From assembly GCA_934726055.1 (NCBI GenBank), contig CAKVCZ010000009.1, positions 1-64,000 of the forward strand: a DNA stretch of 64,000 nt, written 5' to 3'. The notes under the pieces are model-generated. The model saw nothing but the letters and a program-made list of their open reading frames with translations. It ran no database searches and was not told where the DNA came from. The position numbers and the translations under genes were made by a program. This DNA is from an uncultured Candidatus Melainabacteria bacterium (GTDB lineage: Bacteria; Cyanobacteriota; Vampirovibrionia; Gastranaerophilales; Gastranaerophilaceae). This document shows, piece after piece, positions 41,042 through 50,230 of the stretch; the first letter of the stretch is position 1; every line of letters starts with the position of its first letter.

Positions 41042-42310
41042 ATGGCAACTCTACAAGAGATTAAATGTGATATCAAAGATATCAACCTTGCAGAACAAGG
41101 AAAGAACAACATCGAATGGGCATTAAGAGATATGCCTGTATTAAAAAGTATTCAAGAAAGATTTATTAAAGAACAACCATTTAAAGGTTTAAGATTATCT
41201 GCATGTGTACATGTTACAAAAGATACCGCAGCATTATGTACAGTAATGAAAGCCGGTGGTGCAGATGCAGTTTTAGTAGCATCAAATCCATTATCAACGC
41301 AAGACGATGTTGCAGCAGGATTAGTAAAATATTGGGGAATCCCTGTTTACGGATATGCCGGTGAATCTGTTGAAACATATAGAGAACACGTAAGAGTTGC
41401 ATTAGAACATAATCCAAATATTATTATTGACGATGGTTGCGATATTATGTCAACAATCTATGATGAAAAACCTGAGCTTGCAGAACATATTATCGGTTCT
41501 ACCGAAGAAACAACAACAGGTATAATCAGATTAAAAGCTCTTGAACAACAAGGAGTATTGAAAGCTCCGGCAGTTGGTGTAAATGAAAGTCAAACAAAAC
41601 ATTTATACGACAACAGGTACGGTACAGGACAAAGTTTATTCGACGGTATTTTTAGAGCAGCAAACATTCTAATTGCTGGAAAAACAGTTGTTATTTCAGG
41701 ATATGGTTGGTGCGGTAAAGGTTGTGCCCTAAGAGCAAAAGGTTTAGGTGCAAACGTTATTGTATGTGAAGTTGATCCACTAAAAGCTTTAGAAGCTGTA
41801 ATGGAAGGTTATAGAGTAATGCCAATTGCAGAAGCTGCAAAAATTGGCGATGTATTTATGGCCGTAACAGGCGACAAACACGTTGTTGACGTTGAACACT
41901 TGCTAAGTATGAAAGACGGTTCATTTGTTGGAAACTGCGGACACTTTGACCACGAAATTAATGTAAAAGGTTTAAAAGAACATGCAGTTGAAATAAAACA
42001 AATAAGACCAAACTTAGAAGAATACAAATTAGATAACGGAAAATCAATTTTCGTTATTGCAGAAGGCAGATTAGTAAACCTTGTTGCAGCAGAAGGTCAT
42101 CCTGCAAGCGTAATGGATATGTCTTTTGCAAACCAAGCTTTAGGTATTGAATATTTGGTTAAAAATCAAGGTAAATTACCAAATAAATTATTAACTCTAC
42201 CTGAAGAAGTAGATATTATGATTGCAAACATTAAATTGGAATCTATGGGTATTAAAATTGATACTCTAACTCCTGAACAAGAAGAATATTTACACTCTTG
42301 GAAAATATAG
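41042..42310 (+). CDS. ahcY: Adenosylhomocysteinase
   Basis: This 422-residue NAD-dependent hydrolase splits S-adenosylhomocysteine into adenosine and homocysteine, clearing the inhibitor of methyltransferases. Motifs are RLSACVHVTKDTAALCTVMK, ASNPLSTQDDVAA, IDDGCDIMST, TTTGIIRLKA, the NAD-binding VVISGYGWCGKGCALRAKGLGANVIVCEVDP (cited as SGYGWCGKGCA, about 219-229), NCGHFDHEI and HPASVMDMSFANQAL. It lacks the C-terminal tail of eukaryotic forms. It is the last gene of the glmS run, with a terminator following, and AAAGGAAA before the ATG. Confidence 0.97.
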   Translation: MATLQEIKCDIKDINLAEQGKNNIEWALRDMPVLKSIQERFIKEQPFKGLRLSACVHVTKDTAALCTVMKAGGADAVLVASNPLSTQDDVAAGLVKYWGIPVYGYAGESVETYREHVRVALEHNPNIIIDDGCDIMSTIYDEKPELAEHIIGSTEETTTGIIRLKALEQQGVLKAPAVGVNESQTKHLYDNRYGTGQSLFDGIFRAANILIAGKTVVISGYGWCGKGCALRAKGLGANVIVCEVDPLKALEAVMEGYRVMPIAEAAKIGDVFMAVTGDKHVVDVEHLLSMKDGSFVGNCGHFDHEINVKGLKEHAVEIKQIRPNLEEYKLDNGKSIFVIAEGRLVNLVAAEGHPASVMDMSFANQALGIEYLVKNQGKLPNKLLTLPEEVDIMIANIKLESMGIKIDTLTPEQEEYLHSWKI

Positions 42311-42340
42311 TAATAAATTAAATATTTTACTCAATAAATT

Positions 42341-42380
42341 AAAAGAGGGTTTACTGATTGATTAGTAAATCCTCTTTTTT
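42341..42380 (+). terminator. Terminator after ahcY
   Basis: AAAGAGG-x-TTTACT pairs with AGTAAA-x-CCTCTTT (one mismatch) across loop GATTGATT and is followed by TTT. Confidence 0.9.
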
Positions 42381-42530
42381 ACGTAACATATGCCAAACAA
42401 CAAACTAAATAATTAGTTTCTCTATTGCTAATGATAAAATCCATTCTATTCTAGTTTCAGATATAGTAAATAAAATAACATGAGAATAGATCACATCACC
42501 AATTAAAAGTTCTTAATCATTCCTTACATA

Positions 42531-42564
42531 AAAAAAGCGATGACTCTTTAGAGTCATCGCTTTT
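42531..42564 (-). terminator. Terminator of the second SLH gene
   Basis: A perfect 14-bp stem, AAAAGCGATGACTC (42533-42546) and GAGTCATCGCTTTT (42551-42564), is followed on the minus strand by T residues. The 42381-42530 stretch between the two terminators shows nothing else. Confidence 0.9.
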
Positions 42565-42584
42565 ACCTTATCCTTAAACTACTA

Positions 42585-43991
42585 TTATTTAGTTGTTACG
42601 TTGTAAATAACAGTTAATTCATCACCAGGGTTTAAAGCTGAATCATTTACTGAGCTTGGTAGGATTAAGTATCTAACTTCATCACCAAATTCATATAATA
42701 CACCGAATGTACCACTTACAGCTAATTTACCCAAGTCATATACACAGTAACCAGCAGTTACAAATGTTTTACCAAGGCTTCTTAAACCTGCCATTGGTTG
42801 TAATGACAAAGTATTAGCGAAAGTATTTGACCAGTTATCACCATAGCGTTCAGTGCTGTTAGCGATATCAGTTGCAGCAGTAGAAGCTGTTCTGCCAGCA
42901 ACACCTGCAACTCTTGCAGCAGCTGAGAAAGGAGCTGCAAAGAATCTAGCTACAAAGTTTGTAGTTTTTGTTTCATTCATACTAGCATTTGCAACGTTAA
43001 CAGGGAATTCCATTTTAGTGTTATCATTTTCAATTGAATTGAATTTAACTTTTAAATAACCAGGATTTTTTAATCCAGGTCTGCTAACTTCAACAACTTC
43101 ACCTTTAACAAGAGAACCAGCTGCGAATGTATTGTTGCAAACACAAGCATCAGCTAAAGTTTCAGCGTAGATTGTATCACCAATGTTAGCATGTCTTGCA
43201 TCAACTCTTTCTTTAATTTTAACTTTTACTGCAGCAGTTTTAATTTTTGCATTTAAGAATTTTGCATTATAGTATTTGCTGTAGCTTAAATAGCATACTA
43301 ATTTGTAAAGTTGTTCAGATGATAAATATTTTTCACTTGCAACTTTTTCAACATCAGGTAAGTTGTTTAAAATTCCTGTTGCCATAACTTTTTTTGTAGG
43401 ATAAATAGCCCAACCAGGGATTTCTTGCATATCATACAAACCGTTTAATTTTTCTAAAGTTGCAGAATTATCAACATCAATGTTAATTAATTGTGCTAAA
43501 GTAGCAAATACTTCAGCTTTAGTAATTTGTTGATCAGGACGGAATTTTTTATCAGGGTAACCAATCATAACACCTTTAGCTGTAACATTATAGATGTATG
43601 ATTTTGCCCAACTGCCTGAAACATCTGAATATTTGTTAGAAATTTTTGCTGTTGGTAAACCTAAACCTTCAGACATAGCATGTGCCATTTCAGAACGTAA
43701 AACCGGTTTTTTTGGATCGAATTTACCAATCATTTTTTCTAAATCTGATAATAGATTTCTTGCTTTAGTATCAACTAAAACATTTGTTTTTTCGTCAATA
43801 GACAAAACATCATCAGCTTTTAAAAGCTTTTCACCAACAACATAAACACCTTCAGTTTGTGTTGCTTGTACTTGCGAACCGAATAGAGTTGGATGAGCAT
43901 AAGCTTCAACTGTTGCATTTGTAGCAGCGAAAGCACTTGATGCACACATAACAACTGCAACGGTAGCAATTAATGTGTTCAATAATTTCAT
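42585..43991 (-). CDS. Exported SLH-domain protein, second copy
   Basis: This 468-residue protein has a signal peptide (MKLLNTLIATVAVVMCASSAFA) and SLH repeats at about 85-130 (LRSEMAHAMSEGLGLP), 133-185 (SWAKSYIYNVTAKGVMIGYPDKKF, ITKAEVFATLAQL; cited in pieces) and 195-245 (IPGWAIYPTKKVMATGIL). A beta domain follows (about 255-350; NIGDTIYAETL, GSLVKGEVVEVSRPG, LKVKFNSI) that resembles the post-SLH domain of the protein at 3680, then an Ala-rich helical segment and a C-terminal PGDELTVIYNVT strand. I start at 43991 because AAAGGAG lies eight bases upstream. It likely tethers the envelope to the wall. Confidence 0.9.
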   Translation of the reverse strand: MKLLNTLIATVAVVMCASSAFAATNATVEAYAHPTLFGSQVQATQTEGVYVVGEKLLKADDVLSIDEKTNVLVDTKARNLLSDLEKMIGKFDPKKPVLRSEMAHAMSEGLGLPTAKISNKYSDVSGSWAKSYIYNVTAKGVMIGYPDKKFRPDQQITKAEVFATLAQLINIDVDNSATLEKLNGLYDMQEIPGWAIYPTKKVMATGILNNLPDVEKVASEKYLSSEQLYKLVCYLSYSKYYNAKFLNAKIKTAAVKVKIKERVDARHANIGDTIYAETLADACVCNNTFAAGSLVKGEVVEVSRPGLKNPGYLKVKFNSIENDNTKMEFPVNVANASMNETKTTNFVARFFAAPFSAAARVAGVAGRTASTAATDIANSTERYGDNWSNTFANTLSLQPMAGLRSLGKTFVTAGYCVYDLGKLAVSGTFGVLYEFGDEVRYLILPSSVNDSALNPGDELTVIYNVTTK

Positions 43992-44144
43992 GTTTTTCTC
44001 CTTTTTCTTCCTGCTTATCATCATGAACTATAAATTTTACTAATAATACATGTTGGACAATTAAAATTATTATATAAATATAAAAAAAATACAATAGTTT
44101 TATAAAAATTTGAAATTTTATTAAGAAAATCATTGTAGATAAGA

Positions 44145-44201
44145 GTTAGCACACAAAATATCTACAAATGTAAACTAAAATTTTATCGCTAACTTTACAT
44201 T
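44145..44201 (+). promoter_or_regulatory. Interleaved inverted repeats upstream of pyrH
   Basis: GTTAGC (44145-44150) pairs with GCTAAC (44188-44193), and AATGTAAA (44167-44174) pairs with TTTACATT (44194-44201). The order a-b-a'-b' allows a pseudoknot or two alternative hairpins. It lies 40-100 bases before the pyrH start, in the divergent region with the SLH gene. The regulatory role is inference. Confidence 0.35.
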
Positions 44202-44242
44202 GGATTTTATTTAATGTACGATTTTAAATGATAGGAGTCTGT

Positions 44243-44968
44243 ATGGAAACTATAAAATATAAGAGAATTTTATTAAAAATAAGCGGCGAAGCATTACTTG
44301 GCGACCAAGAATTTGGTATAGATTACAAACCGGTAGAATTTATAGCAAACGAAATAAAACAAATTCACGATATGGGCGTTGAAGTAGCTGTTGTAGTTGG
44401 TGGCGGCAACATTTTCAGAGGTATGAAAAATAGCACAAAACTTGGAATGGACAGAGCCTCAGGAGATTATGTAGGCATGCTTGCAACTGTAATGAATGCA
44501 ATTACTTTACAATCAGCATTTAAAAATATAGGAGTGCCTTGTAGAGTGCAATCTGCAATTAATATGAATCAAATAACAGAACCATATATTAGGTTTAAAG
44601 CTCAAAGACATTTAGAAAAAAATCGTGTTGTAATTTTTGCAGCAGGAACAGGAAATCCATTTTTTACAACCGATACAGCAAGTGCTCTAAGAGCATCTGA
44701 AGTAAATGCTCAAGTAATGTTAATGGCTAAAAATGGTGTAGATGGGGTATATACGGATGACCCAAATGTTAATAAAGATGCTAAAAAACTAGAAAACATT
44801 AATTATGATGAAATAATCAAAAACGATTTAAAAGTTATGGACAGATCAGCTTGTGATTTATGCCAGCAAAATAATATTCCGATTATCGTGTTTGATTTCA
44901 AAGCAAAAGATGCAATCAAAAAAATAATTTTAGGCGAAAAAGTCGGAACATACGTAGGTAAACAATAA
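44243..44968 (+). CDS. pyrH: Uridylate kinase (UMP kinase)
   Basis: This 241-residue amino-acid-kinase-fold enzyme phosphorylates UMP to UDP. Signatures are RILLKISGEALLGD (about 8-21), VAVVVGGGNIFRG (about 51-63), DYVGMLATVMNAITLQ, RHLEKNRVVIFAAGTGNPFFTTDTA (cited as FAAGTGNPFFTTDTA) and KNGVDGVYTDDPN. I start at the ATG at 44243, six bases after AGGAG; the ATG at 44228 overlaps that site. It opens the housekeeping run pyrH-frr-cdsA-rnc-rpe-rsgA-ispA and is 18 bases from frr, the usual bacterial pairing. Confidence 0.97.
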   Translation: METIKYKRILLKISGEALLGDQEFGIDYKPVEFIANEIKQIHDMGVEVAVVVGGGNIFRGMKNSTKLGMDRASGDYVGMLATVMNAITLQSAFKNIGVPCRVQSAINMNQITEPYIRFKAQRHLEKNRVVIFAAGTGNPFFTTDTASALRASEVNAQVMLMAKNGVDGVYTDDPNVNKDAKKLENINYDEIIKNDLKVMDRSACDLCQQNNIPIIVFDFKAKDAIKKIILGEKVGTYVGKQ

Positions 44969-44986
44969 TACAGAAAGAGGTATAAA

Positions 44987-45553
44987 ATGACAGAATCATT
45001 AGATGCATTATTTAAGAACGGTACTGAAAAAATGGAAAAAGTACTAAATCAATTACACAGAGATTTTACAACAGTAAGAACAGGACGTGCTAACCCTGCT
45101 ATGTTAGATAAAGTTATGGTTGACTACTATGGAGCACCAACACCGTTAAAACAAATGGCTCAAATTACTGTTCAAGAAGGAACAACTCTTGTAATTGCTC
45201 CTTTTGATAAATCTGTCTTAAAAGAAATTGAAAAGGCAATAATTAAAGCAGAACTTGGTGTTGCACCAAACAATGATGGTGTTTCTGTAAGATTAAACTT
45301 TCCACCTTTAACAGAAGAAAAAAGAAAAGAAATTACTAAAGATGTTAAAAAATTTGGAGAAGATGCAAAAGTTGGAATCAGAAATGTTCGTCGTGATTTA
45401 ACAGATGAATTAAAGAAAATTGAAAAATCTGAAAACTTACCTGAAGATATGGTAAAAGACAATCAAGATAAAATTCAAAAATTAACTGACAAATACACAG
45501 GAATTATTGACAAAGAAGTTAGCTCAAAAGAAAAAGAGGTTATGACTGTATAA
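44987..45553 (+). CDS. frr: Ribosome recycling factor
   Basis: This 188-residue factor splits post-termination ribosomes together with EF-G. Canonical segments are FTTVRTGRANPAMLDKVMVDYYG (cited as VRTGRANPAMLD), TPLKQMAQITVQE, LVIAPFDKSVLKEIEKAI, LNFPPLTEEKRKEI and RNVRRDLTDELKK. The length is normal (about 185). Its stop TAA shares a base with the cdsA start (TAATG). The gene uppS, often found between frr and cdsA in bacteria, is absent here. Confidence 0.98.
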   Translation: MTESLDALFKNGTEKMEKVLNQLHRDFTTVRTGRANPAMLDKVMVDYYGAPTPLKQMAQITVQEGTTLVIAPFDKSVLKEIEKAIIKAELGVAPNNDGVSVRLNFPPLTEEKRKEITKDVKKFGEDAKVGIRNVRRDLTDELKKIEKSENLPEDMVKDNQDKIQKLTDKYTGIIDKEVSSKEKEVMTV

Positions 45554-46452
45554 TGGAAAACCTTTCTAAATCGGTACTTAGAATCATCACCGGATTTGTG
45601 TTCGGATTAATAGCACTTGCATGCATAATATTTGGTGGATTACCATTATTAGTTCTACTATCAATTATTGTATATATCGGTGCGAGAGAATACGTAAAAA
45701 TCCTTGAACATAAAGGTTTTTATCCTAGTTTAAAAGTAATTTTATTTGCAGATATTATTTTCGCAGCAATGGCATATTTCAATTGTTTTGAATTATTACC
45801 GCTTGCATTTACTATCAGTACAATGGTTGCTTTTATGTGGGTTTTATTTAGAGGAAAACAACCGTATATTGCAAATGTTGCAACAACAGCCATCGGATTC
45901 ATATATAGCGGCTGGTTTCCTCTACATTTACTAATGTTACGCGATTTAGGATCTAATAATAATACTTCATTGCAAATGATATTAAAAACAGACATATTAA
46001 ACGCAGGTTTAGGATATGTAATATTCATATTTTTACTTGTAATCATGACCGATGTAGGATGTTACTATTTTGGAAGACATCTGGGTAAGCATAAACTGGC
46101 ACCCGTAATCAGTCCGAATAAGACAATAGAAGGTTCTATTGGCGGTGCTATTTGTACTGTTATCGGCGGATTTATAATCGCCTATTTTATCAAATTGCCA
46201 TGGAACTACGCCTTGGTTGCAAGTTTATTGGTTACAACTTTTGCTCAAATAGGTGATTTGTGTGAATCTATGATAAAACGTGATGCAGGAGTTAAGGATT
46301 CAGGTGATTTATTACCCGGTCATGGAGGTTTTTTAGATAGAACCGACAGTTATATTTTCGTTATTCCCGTAATGTACTATTTCTTTAAATATTTCGTACA
46401 AAATCAAGATTTATTAAATAATATAACAAACTTAGTAAAAGGAATTTTTTAA
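45553..46452 (+). CDS. cdsA: Phosphatidate cytidylyltransferase (CDP-diglyceride synthase)
   Basis: This 299-residue integral membrane enzyme forms CDP-diacylglycerol for phospholipid synthesis. About eight transmembrane helices are visible. The family signature near the end is SPNKTIEGSIGGAICT and QIGDLCESMIKRDAGVKDSGDLLPGHGGFLDRTDS (cited as KRDAGVKDSG and PGHGGFLDRTDS). It overlaps frr and rnc by one base each, which points to translational coupling within the operon. Confidence 0.96.
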   Translation: MENLSKSVLRIITGFVFGLIALACIIFGGLPLLVLLSIIVYIGAREYVKILEHKGFYPSLKVILFADIIFAAMAYFNCFELLPLAFTISTMVAFMWVLFRGKQPYIANVATTAIGFIYSGWFPLHLLMLRDLGSNNNTSLQMILKTDILNAGLGYVIFIFLLVIMTDVGCYYFGRHLGKHKLAPVISPNKTIEGSIGGAICTVIGGFIIAYFIKLPWNYALVASLLVTTFAQIGDLCESMIKRDAGVKDSGDLLPGHGGFLDRTDSYIFVIPVMYYFFKYFVQNQDLLNNITNLVKGIF

Positions 46453-47144
46453 TGCAAAAAGAGTTAGAAGAAATTTTTAACATAAAAATTACAGACGAAA
46501 CTCTTTATAAAAAAGCCTTAACTCATCCATCTTATACTCAAGAAAATAACTTGGATTTTTTAGATAACTATGAAAGACTGGAATTTTTTGGAGATTCTGT
46601 TTTAAAACTTTCTGTGTCTGAAAAACTAATAAAAAAATATCCTAATATGCATGAAGGGGATCTAACAAAAATTCGTTCAATATTGGTTTCTGATGCAACT
46701 TTGGCAAAGATTACGGAAAAAATTAATTTAACACCATTAATTATACTGGGAAAACACGCAGAAAAAGCAGGAGATAGAAGCCGTGATTCTATTAAAGCAT
46801 GCACATTTGAAGCATTATTAGGTGCCTTTTATTTAGATGGGAAAAAAGAAGAAATCACAAAATATTTGAATGATGTTTTTGACCCAATAACGGAAGATGT
46901 AAAAAATAACTTTGCAAAATACAATGCAAAAGAATTATTGCAAGAATATACACAAGGGAAAACAAAAGAATTACCTATATACAAATTAGTAGAAGAAATA
47001 GGTCCTGCACATTCACCATCTTTCAAAATAGAAGTATTATACCAAAACAGAATACTTGCATGTGCAACAGGAAAAAGTAAAAAAGAAGCAGAACAAAAAT
47101 GTGCTTATGAAGCATGTAAAAAACTTGGAGTTATAAATGAATAA
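46452..47144 (+). CDS. rnc: Ribonuclease III
   Basis: This 230-residue double-strand-specific endoribonuclease is for rRNA processing and mRNA decay. The catalytic signature YERLEFFGDSVLKLSVSE (about 40-57) carries the metal-binding Glu and Asp; the second acidic pair is in ACTFEALLGAFYLD (about 116-129). A double-stranded RNA-binding domain follows (about 155-227; AKELLQEYTQGKTKELPIY, ATGKSKKEAEQKCAYEACKKL, in pieces). The length is standard. It overlaps the rpe start by eight bases. Confidence 0.97.
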   Translation: MQKELEEIFNIKITDETLYKKALTHPSYTQENNLDFLDNYERLEFFGDSVLKLSVSEKLIKKYPNMHEGDLTKIRSILVSDATLAKITEKINLTPLIILGKHAEKAGDRSRDSIKACTFEALLGAFYLDGKKEEITKYLNDVFDPITEDVKNNFAKYNAKELLQEYTQGKTKELPIYKLVEEIGPAHSPSFKIEVLYQNRILACATGKSKKEAEQKCAYEACKKLGVINE

Positions 47145-47787
47145 ACAAATTATCGTATCACCATCAATACTATCCGCAGACTTTGCAAATTTAGAAAGAG
47201 ATATAAAATTAGTAGAAGATAATGGAGCCGACTGGATTCATGTTGACGTTATGGATGGACATTTTGTACCAAATATAACCATTGGCATTCCCGTTGTAAA
47301 AGCTCTAAAAAGATTCGCTAAAAAGCCTTTAGATGTACATTTAATGATAGATAATCCTGAAAAATATATAGAAGATTTTGCTGCATCAGGTGCGGATATC
47401 ATCACATTTCATTATGAAGCGGTTAAACCTGAAGATATTGAAAACATTTGCAATAAAATAAAAAGTCTTGGTTGCAAAGCAGGCATTTCAATTAAGCCAA
47501 AAACCAATCAAAATGACTTGATACCGTACTTACAATTTGTAGATATGGTGTTAGTAATGACAGTAGAGCCCGGATTTGGCGGACAAGAGTTTATGCACTA
47601 CTGTGCTCAAAAAATTCCAACAATACAACAAAATGGAAAAGAAGATTTGATTATTCAAGTTGATGGAGGAATAAATAACATAACATCAAAAGTTTGTATT
47701 TCTTTGGGTGCAACATCTCTTGTAGCAGGAAGTTACATATACAACAGTAAAGATGTTAAGCAAGCAATTGAATCATTAAGAGCTTAG
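47137..47787 (+). CDS. rpe: Ribulose-phosphate 3-epimerase
   Basis: This 216-residue TIM-barrel enzyme of the pentose phosphate pathway interconverts ribulose-5-phosphate and xylulose-5-phosphate. Motifs are SPSILSADFANLERDI, WIHVDVMDGHFVPNITIG (catalytic Asp and His), LDVHLMIDNPEKYI, VLVMTVEPGFGGQEF (second catalytic Asp replaced in the usual M-x-V-x-PGF context) and IQVDGGINN. The start lies inside the end of rnc. rsgA begins three bases after the stop. Confidence 0.97.
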   Translation: MNKQIIVSPSILSADFANLERDIKLVEDNGADWIHVDVMDGHFVPNITIGIPVVKALKRFAKKPLDVHLMIDNPEKYIEDFAASGADIITFHYEAVKPEDIENICNKIKSLGCKAGISIKPKTNQNDLIPYLQFVDMVLVMTVEPGFGGQEFMHYCAQKIPTIQQNGKEDLIIQVDGGINNITSKVCISLGATSLVAGSYIYNSKDVKQAIESLRA

Positions 47788-47789
47788 AT

Positions 47790-48791
47790 ATGGTAAACAA
47801 AGGACAAGTCTATAAAATTCATTCTGATTTTTACTATGTAAACAGCGGCAATAACATATACGAGTGCAAATTAAGAGAAGTCTTAAAAAAACAAAAACAA
47901 AAAATTGTTGTTGGCGATTATGTGGAATTTGAAAACGGAGCAATAGAAAATGTCTTGGATAAAAATAATTACATACCACGACCAAATGTTGCAAATATAG
48001 ATCAAATTGTTATAGTATCCGCAGTAAAAGAACCTGAACTCGATTTTAAACAACTAAACAGATATATTTGTTTTGCAAAATACTATAATATTCCAACAAA
48101 ACTATGTTTTAATAAAAACGACTTATCCCTTGACGATTCAACAATTCAAAAAGTATTCAAAATTTATGAACCACTTGGATATGACATTGTTTTTACATCA
48201 GCCTTGGAAAACGATGGTATAGAAGAATTTAAAGAAATTCTTGAAAATAAAATTTCTGTACTTTGCGGAAATTCAGGAGTAGGCAAATCCAGCTTAATTA
48301 ATGCAATTAATCCTGAATGTAATTTAAAAACAAAAGCCATAAGTGAAAAAACTGAAAGAGGAACTCATACAACAAGACATTGTGAAATCATAAAAATAAG
48401 TGATACAATGCATATAGTTGATACTCCGGGATTTAGCAATTTGAAATTTGATTTTCTTTTACCAACAGAAATTGATGAACTTTTTGACGAAATTAAACAA
48501 TATAAATCTCAATGCAAATTTGCTGATTGTTTGCACAATACAGAAGTAGGATGTGCAGTAATTGAAAATTTAAAAAATATTGATGAAACAAGATATGAAA
48601 GCTATTTAAATTTTGTAGAAGAAGCCAAAGAATACAAAGAAAAAATCAAGTATTCAGGAACAAAAAAAGAGAGAGAAACTCATTTTAAACAAAATCATGA
48701 TAAAATAGCAGTAAAGATAAGTTCACGAAAAAGACAATCTGCAAGAAATACACAAAAACAAAACATACATAAAGAAATAAATGAGGAATAA
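47790..48791 (+). CDS. rsgA: Ribosome small subunit biogenesis GTPase RsgA
   Basis: This 333-residue circularly permuted GTPase matures the 30S subunit. An N-terminal OB domain (about 1-65) is followed by the permuted G motifs: NKNDLS (G4, about 109-114), GNSGVGKSSLINAI (G1, about 161-174), GTHTTRH (G2) and DTPGFSNLKF (G3). The zinc-binding end follows (C-x4-C-x-H-x5-C: CKFADCLHNTEVGC). A Lys/Arg/Gln-rich tail (about 290-333) is longer than usual and probably binds RNA. It starts three bases after rpe and ends one base before ispA. Confidence 0.96.
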   Translation: MVNKGQVYKIHSDFYYVNSGNNIYECKLREVLKKQKQKIVVGDYVEFENGAIENVLDKNNYIPRPNVANIDQIVIVSAVKEPELDFKQLNRYICFAKYYNIPTKLCFNKNDLSLDDSTIQKVFKIYEPLGYDIVFTSALENDGIEEFKEILENKISVLCGNSGVGKSSLINAINPECNLKTKAISEKTERGTHTTRHCEIIKISDTMHIVDTPGFSNLKFDFLLPTEIDELFDEIKQYKSQCKFADCLHNTEVGCAVIENLKNIDETRYESYLNFVEEAKEYKEKIKYSGTKKERETHFKQNHDKIAVKISSRKRQSARNTQKQNIHKEINEE

Positions 48792-49649
48792 ATGAACGAA
48801 TTAATCGAACTTGTAAACAAAAAATTGGATGAATATTTACCTGTAAGCTATCCTGAAGAAATTTTTGAATCAATGCGATACAGTTTACTTGCAGGTGGGA
48901 AAAGACTTCGTCCGATAATGTGTTTGGAAGCATGTAAAGTTTTTGGCGGAGATATAGAAAAAGCTCTTCCGACCGCATGTGCATTTGAAATGCTCCATAC
49001 ACAAAGTTTGATTCACGACGATTTACCCTGCATGGACAATGATGATTACAGACGCGGAAAACTTACCAATCACAAAAAATTTTCTGAATCAACAGCAGTT
49101 CTTGCAGGTGATGCACTAATAAGTTACGGGCAACAATTAATAATAGATAAATCAGACCTACCTGCCGAAACAATTATAAAAATATTAAGAGAACATTCGC
49201 TCGCAGCAGGTGCATACGGAATTATTGCAGGACAAATTGTTGATATTGCAATGGAAGGAAAACCTTATGATGAAAAAGTATTAGAGTATATTCATACACA
49301 CAAAACGGCAGATTTATTTAAAGCTGCCCTAAAATCAGGTGCTCATGTTGCAAATGCCAATAATCAACAGCTAAAAACTATGGAAGATTTTGGACAAACT
49401 CTTGGTTTTGCTTTTCAAATTTGCGATGATATTTTAGATGAAATTTCCACATTTGAAGAAATGGGAAAAACAATGGGTAAAGATAAAAAAGAAGGTAAAT
49501 TAACTTATACTGCACTTTTTGGACTCGAAAAATCAAAATGTGAACTTAATTGCCTTTTAGACCAAGCTTATGATATACTAAAAAAGCAAAATATTAATTC
49601 AGAAATATTTAACAAAATAATTGAACAAATAAGAAAAAAGGGTAACTAA
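48792..49649 (+). CDS. ispA: Short-chain polyprenyl (farnesyl/geranylgeranyl) diphosphate synthase
   Basis: This 285-residue trans-prenyltransferase extends dimethylallyl and geranyl diphosphate with IPP to C15 or C20 products. Seen are LLAGGKRLRPIMCLEA (about 30-45), the first Asp-rich motif IHDDLPCMDNDDYRRG (DDxxxxD type, about 75-90), GQIVDIAMEG, the second motif QICDDILDE (about 214-222) and DKKEGKLTYTALFG. The two residues inserted in DDLPCMD are typical of bacterial FPP synthase. ispA follows rsgA directly and overlaps the next gene by one base. Confidence 0.95.
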   Translation: MNELIELVNKKLDEYLPVSYPEEIFESMRYSLLAGGKRLRPIMCLEACKVFGGDIEKALPTACAFEMLHTQSLIHDDLPCMDNDDYRRGKLTNHKKFSESTAVLAGDALISYGQQLIIDKSDLPAETIIKILREHSLAAGAYGIIAGQIVDIAMEGKPYDEKVLEYIHTHKTADLFKAALKSGAHVANANNQQLKTMEDFGQTLGFAFQICDDILDEISTFEEMGKTMGKDKKEGKLTYTALFGLEKSKCELNCLLDQAYDILKKQNINSEIFNKIIEQIRKKGN

Positions 49650-50134
49650 TGCAAATACAATCAATTCAACTGCTAAATACAGGCTTAGAAGCAATTACAT
49701 CAGGAATAGTAGCTGCAACAATTGCACAAACAATAAAACTTTTGACAGATATAATAATCCACAAAAGGTTTGATTTTAGAGTTCTTACTACAACAGGAGG
49801 AATGCCAAGTTCACATTCGGCAGGTGTTGTAGGATTAACAACAACAGTTGGAATAATTGGAGGATGGACATCCTTGGAATTTGCAGTATCTGTGGGATTG
49901 TCCCTTGTTACAATGTATGATGCAGCAGGTATAAGACGAGCTTCCGGCAAAATGGCTGTGTGTTTAAATAAAATGATGGAAGATTTCTACAAGAAAGATA
50001 TAAATGCCGCAGGAACAAAATTAAAAGAAATGTTAGGACATACTCCAAAAGAAGTCTTATGTGGTGCTCTTTTAGGTATTGCGTTCGCATTTTTCTACCA
50101 TTCATTCTTATTACATTATTTTACTGTTTCATAA
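49649..50134 (+). CDS. Divergent PAP2-family (DUF212) membrane protein
   Basis: This 161-residue protein of the DUF212 family, a divergent branch of PAP2 phosphatases, has about four hydrophobic helices. TTGGMPSSHSAGVVGLTTTVG (cited as GGMPSSHSAGVV, about 49-60) gives the SH motif with the phosphatase-type His, and SLVTMYDAAGIRRASGKMA and LGHTPKEVLCGALLGIAFAF are family landmarks. Members in plants and cyanobacteria are common, and the substrate is unknown. After ispA, a role in prenyl diphosphate metabolism is an attractive guess only. Confidence 0.92.
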   Translation: MQIQSIQLLNTGLEAITSGIVAATIAQTIKLLTDIIIHKRFDFRVLTTTGGMPSSHSAGVVGLTTTVGIIGGWTSLEFAVSVGLSLVTMYDAAGIRRASGKMAVCLNKMMEDFYKKDINAAGTKLKEMLGHTPKEVLCGALLGIAFAFFYHSFLLHYFTVS

Positions 50135-50172
50135 CAAATTTTGTATTGAATTTTGTAATAATTATATAAATT

Positions 50173-50200
50173 TTGAAAAATTTTTTGTTTATGATATTAT
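50173..50200 (+). promoter_or_regulatory. Promoter of the efp-accB-accC unit
   Basis: -35 TTGAAA (50173-50178), a 16-base spacer and -10 TATTAT (50195-50200), 30 bases before the efp ATG, which has AAGGAG. Confidence 0.65.
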
Positions 50201-50230
50201 TTTTCCATAGATAAAATAAAAGGAGAATTT

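Noticed and set aside
40867..42310. SAH riboswitch before ahcY
   Set aside because: The space before ahcY is taken up by a small open frame and is only 13 bases beyond it; no conserved SAH-element bases are present.
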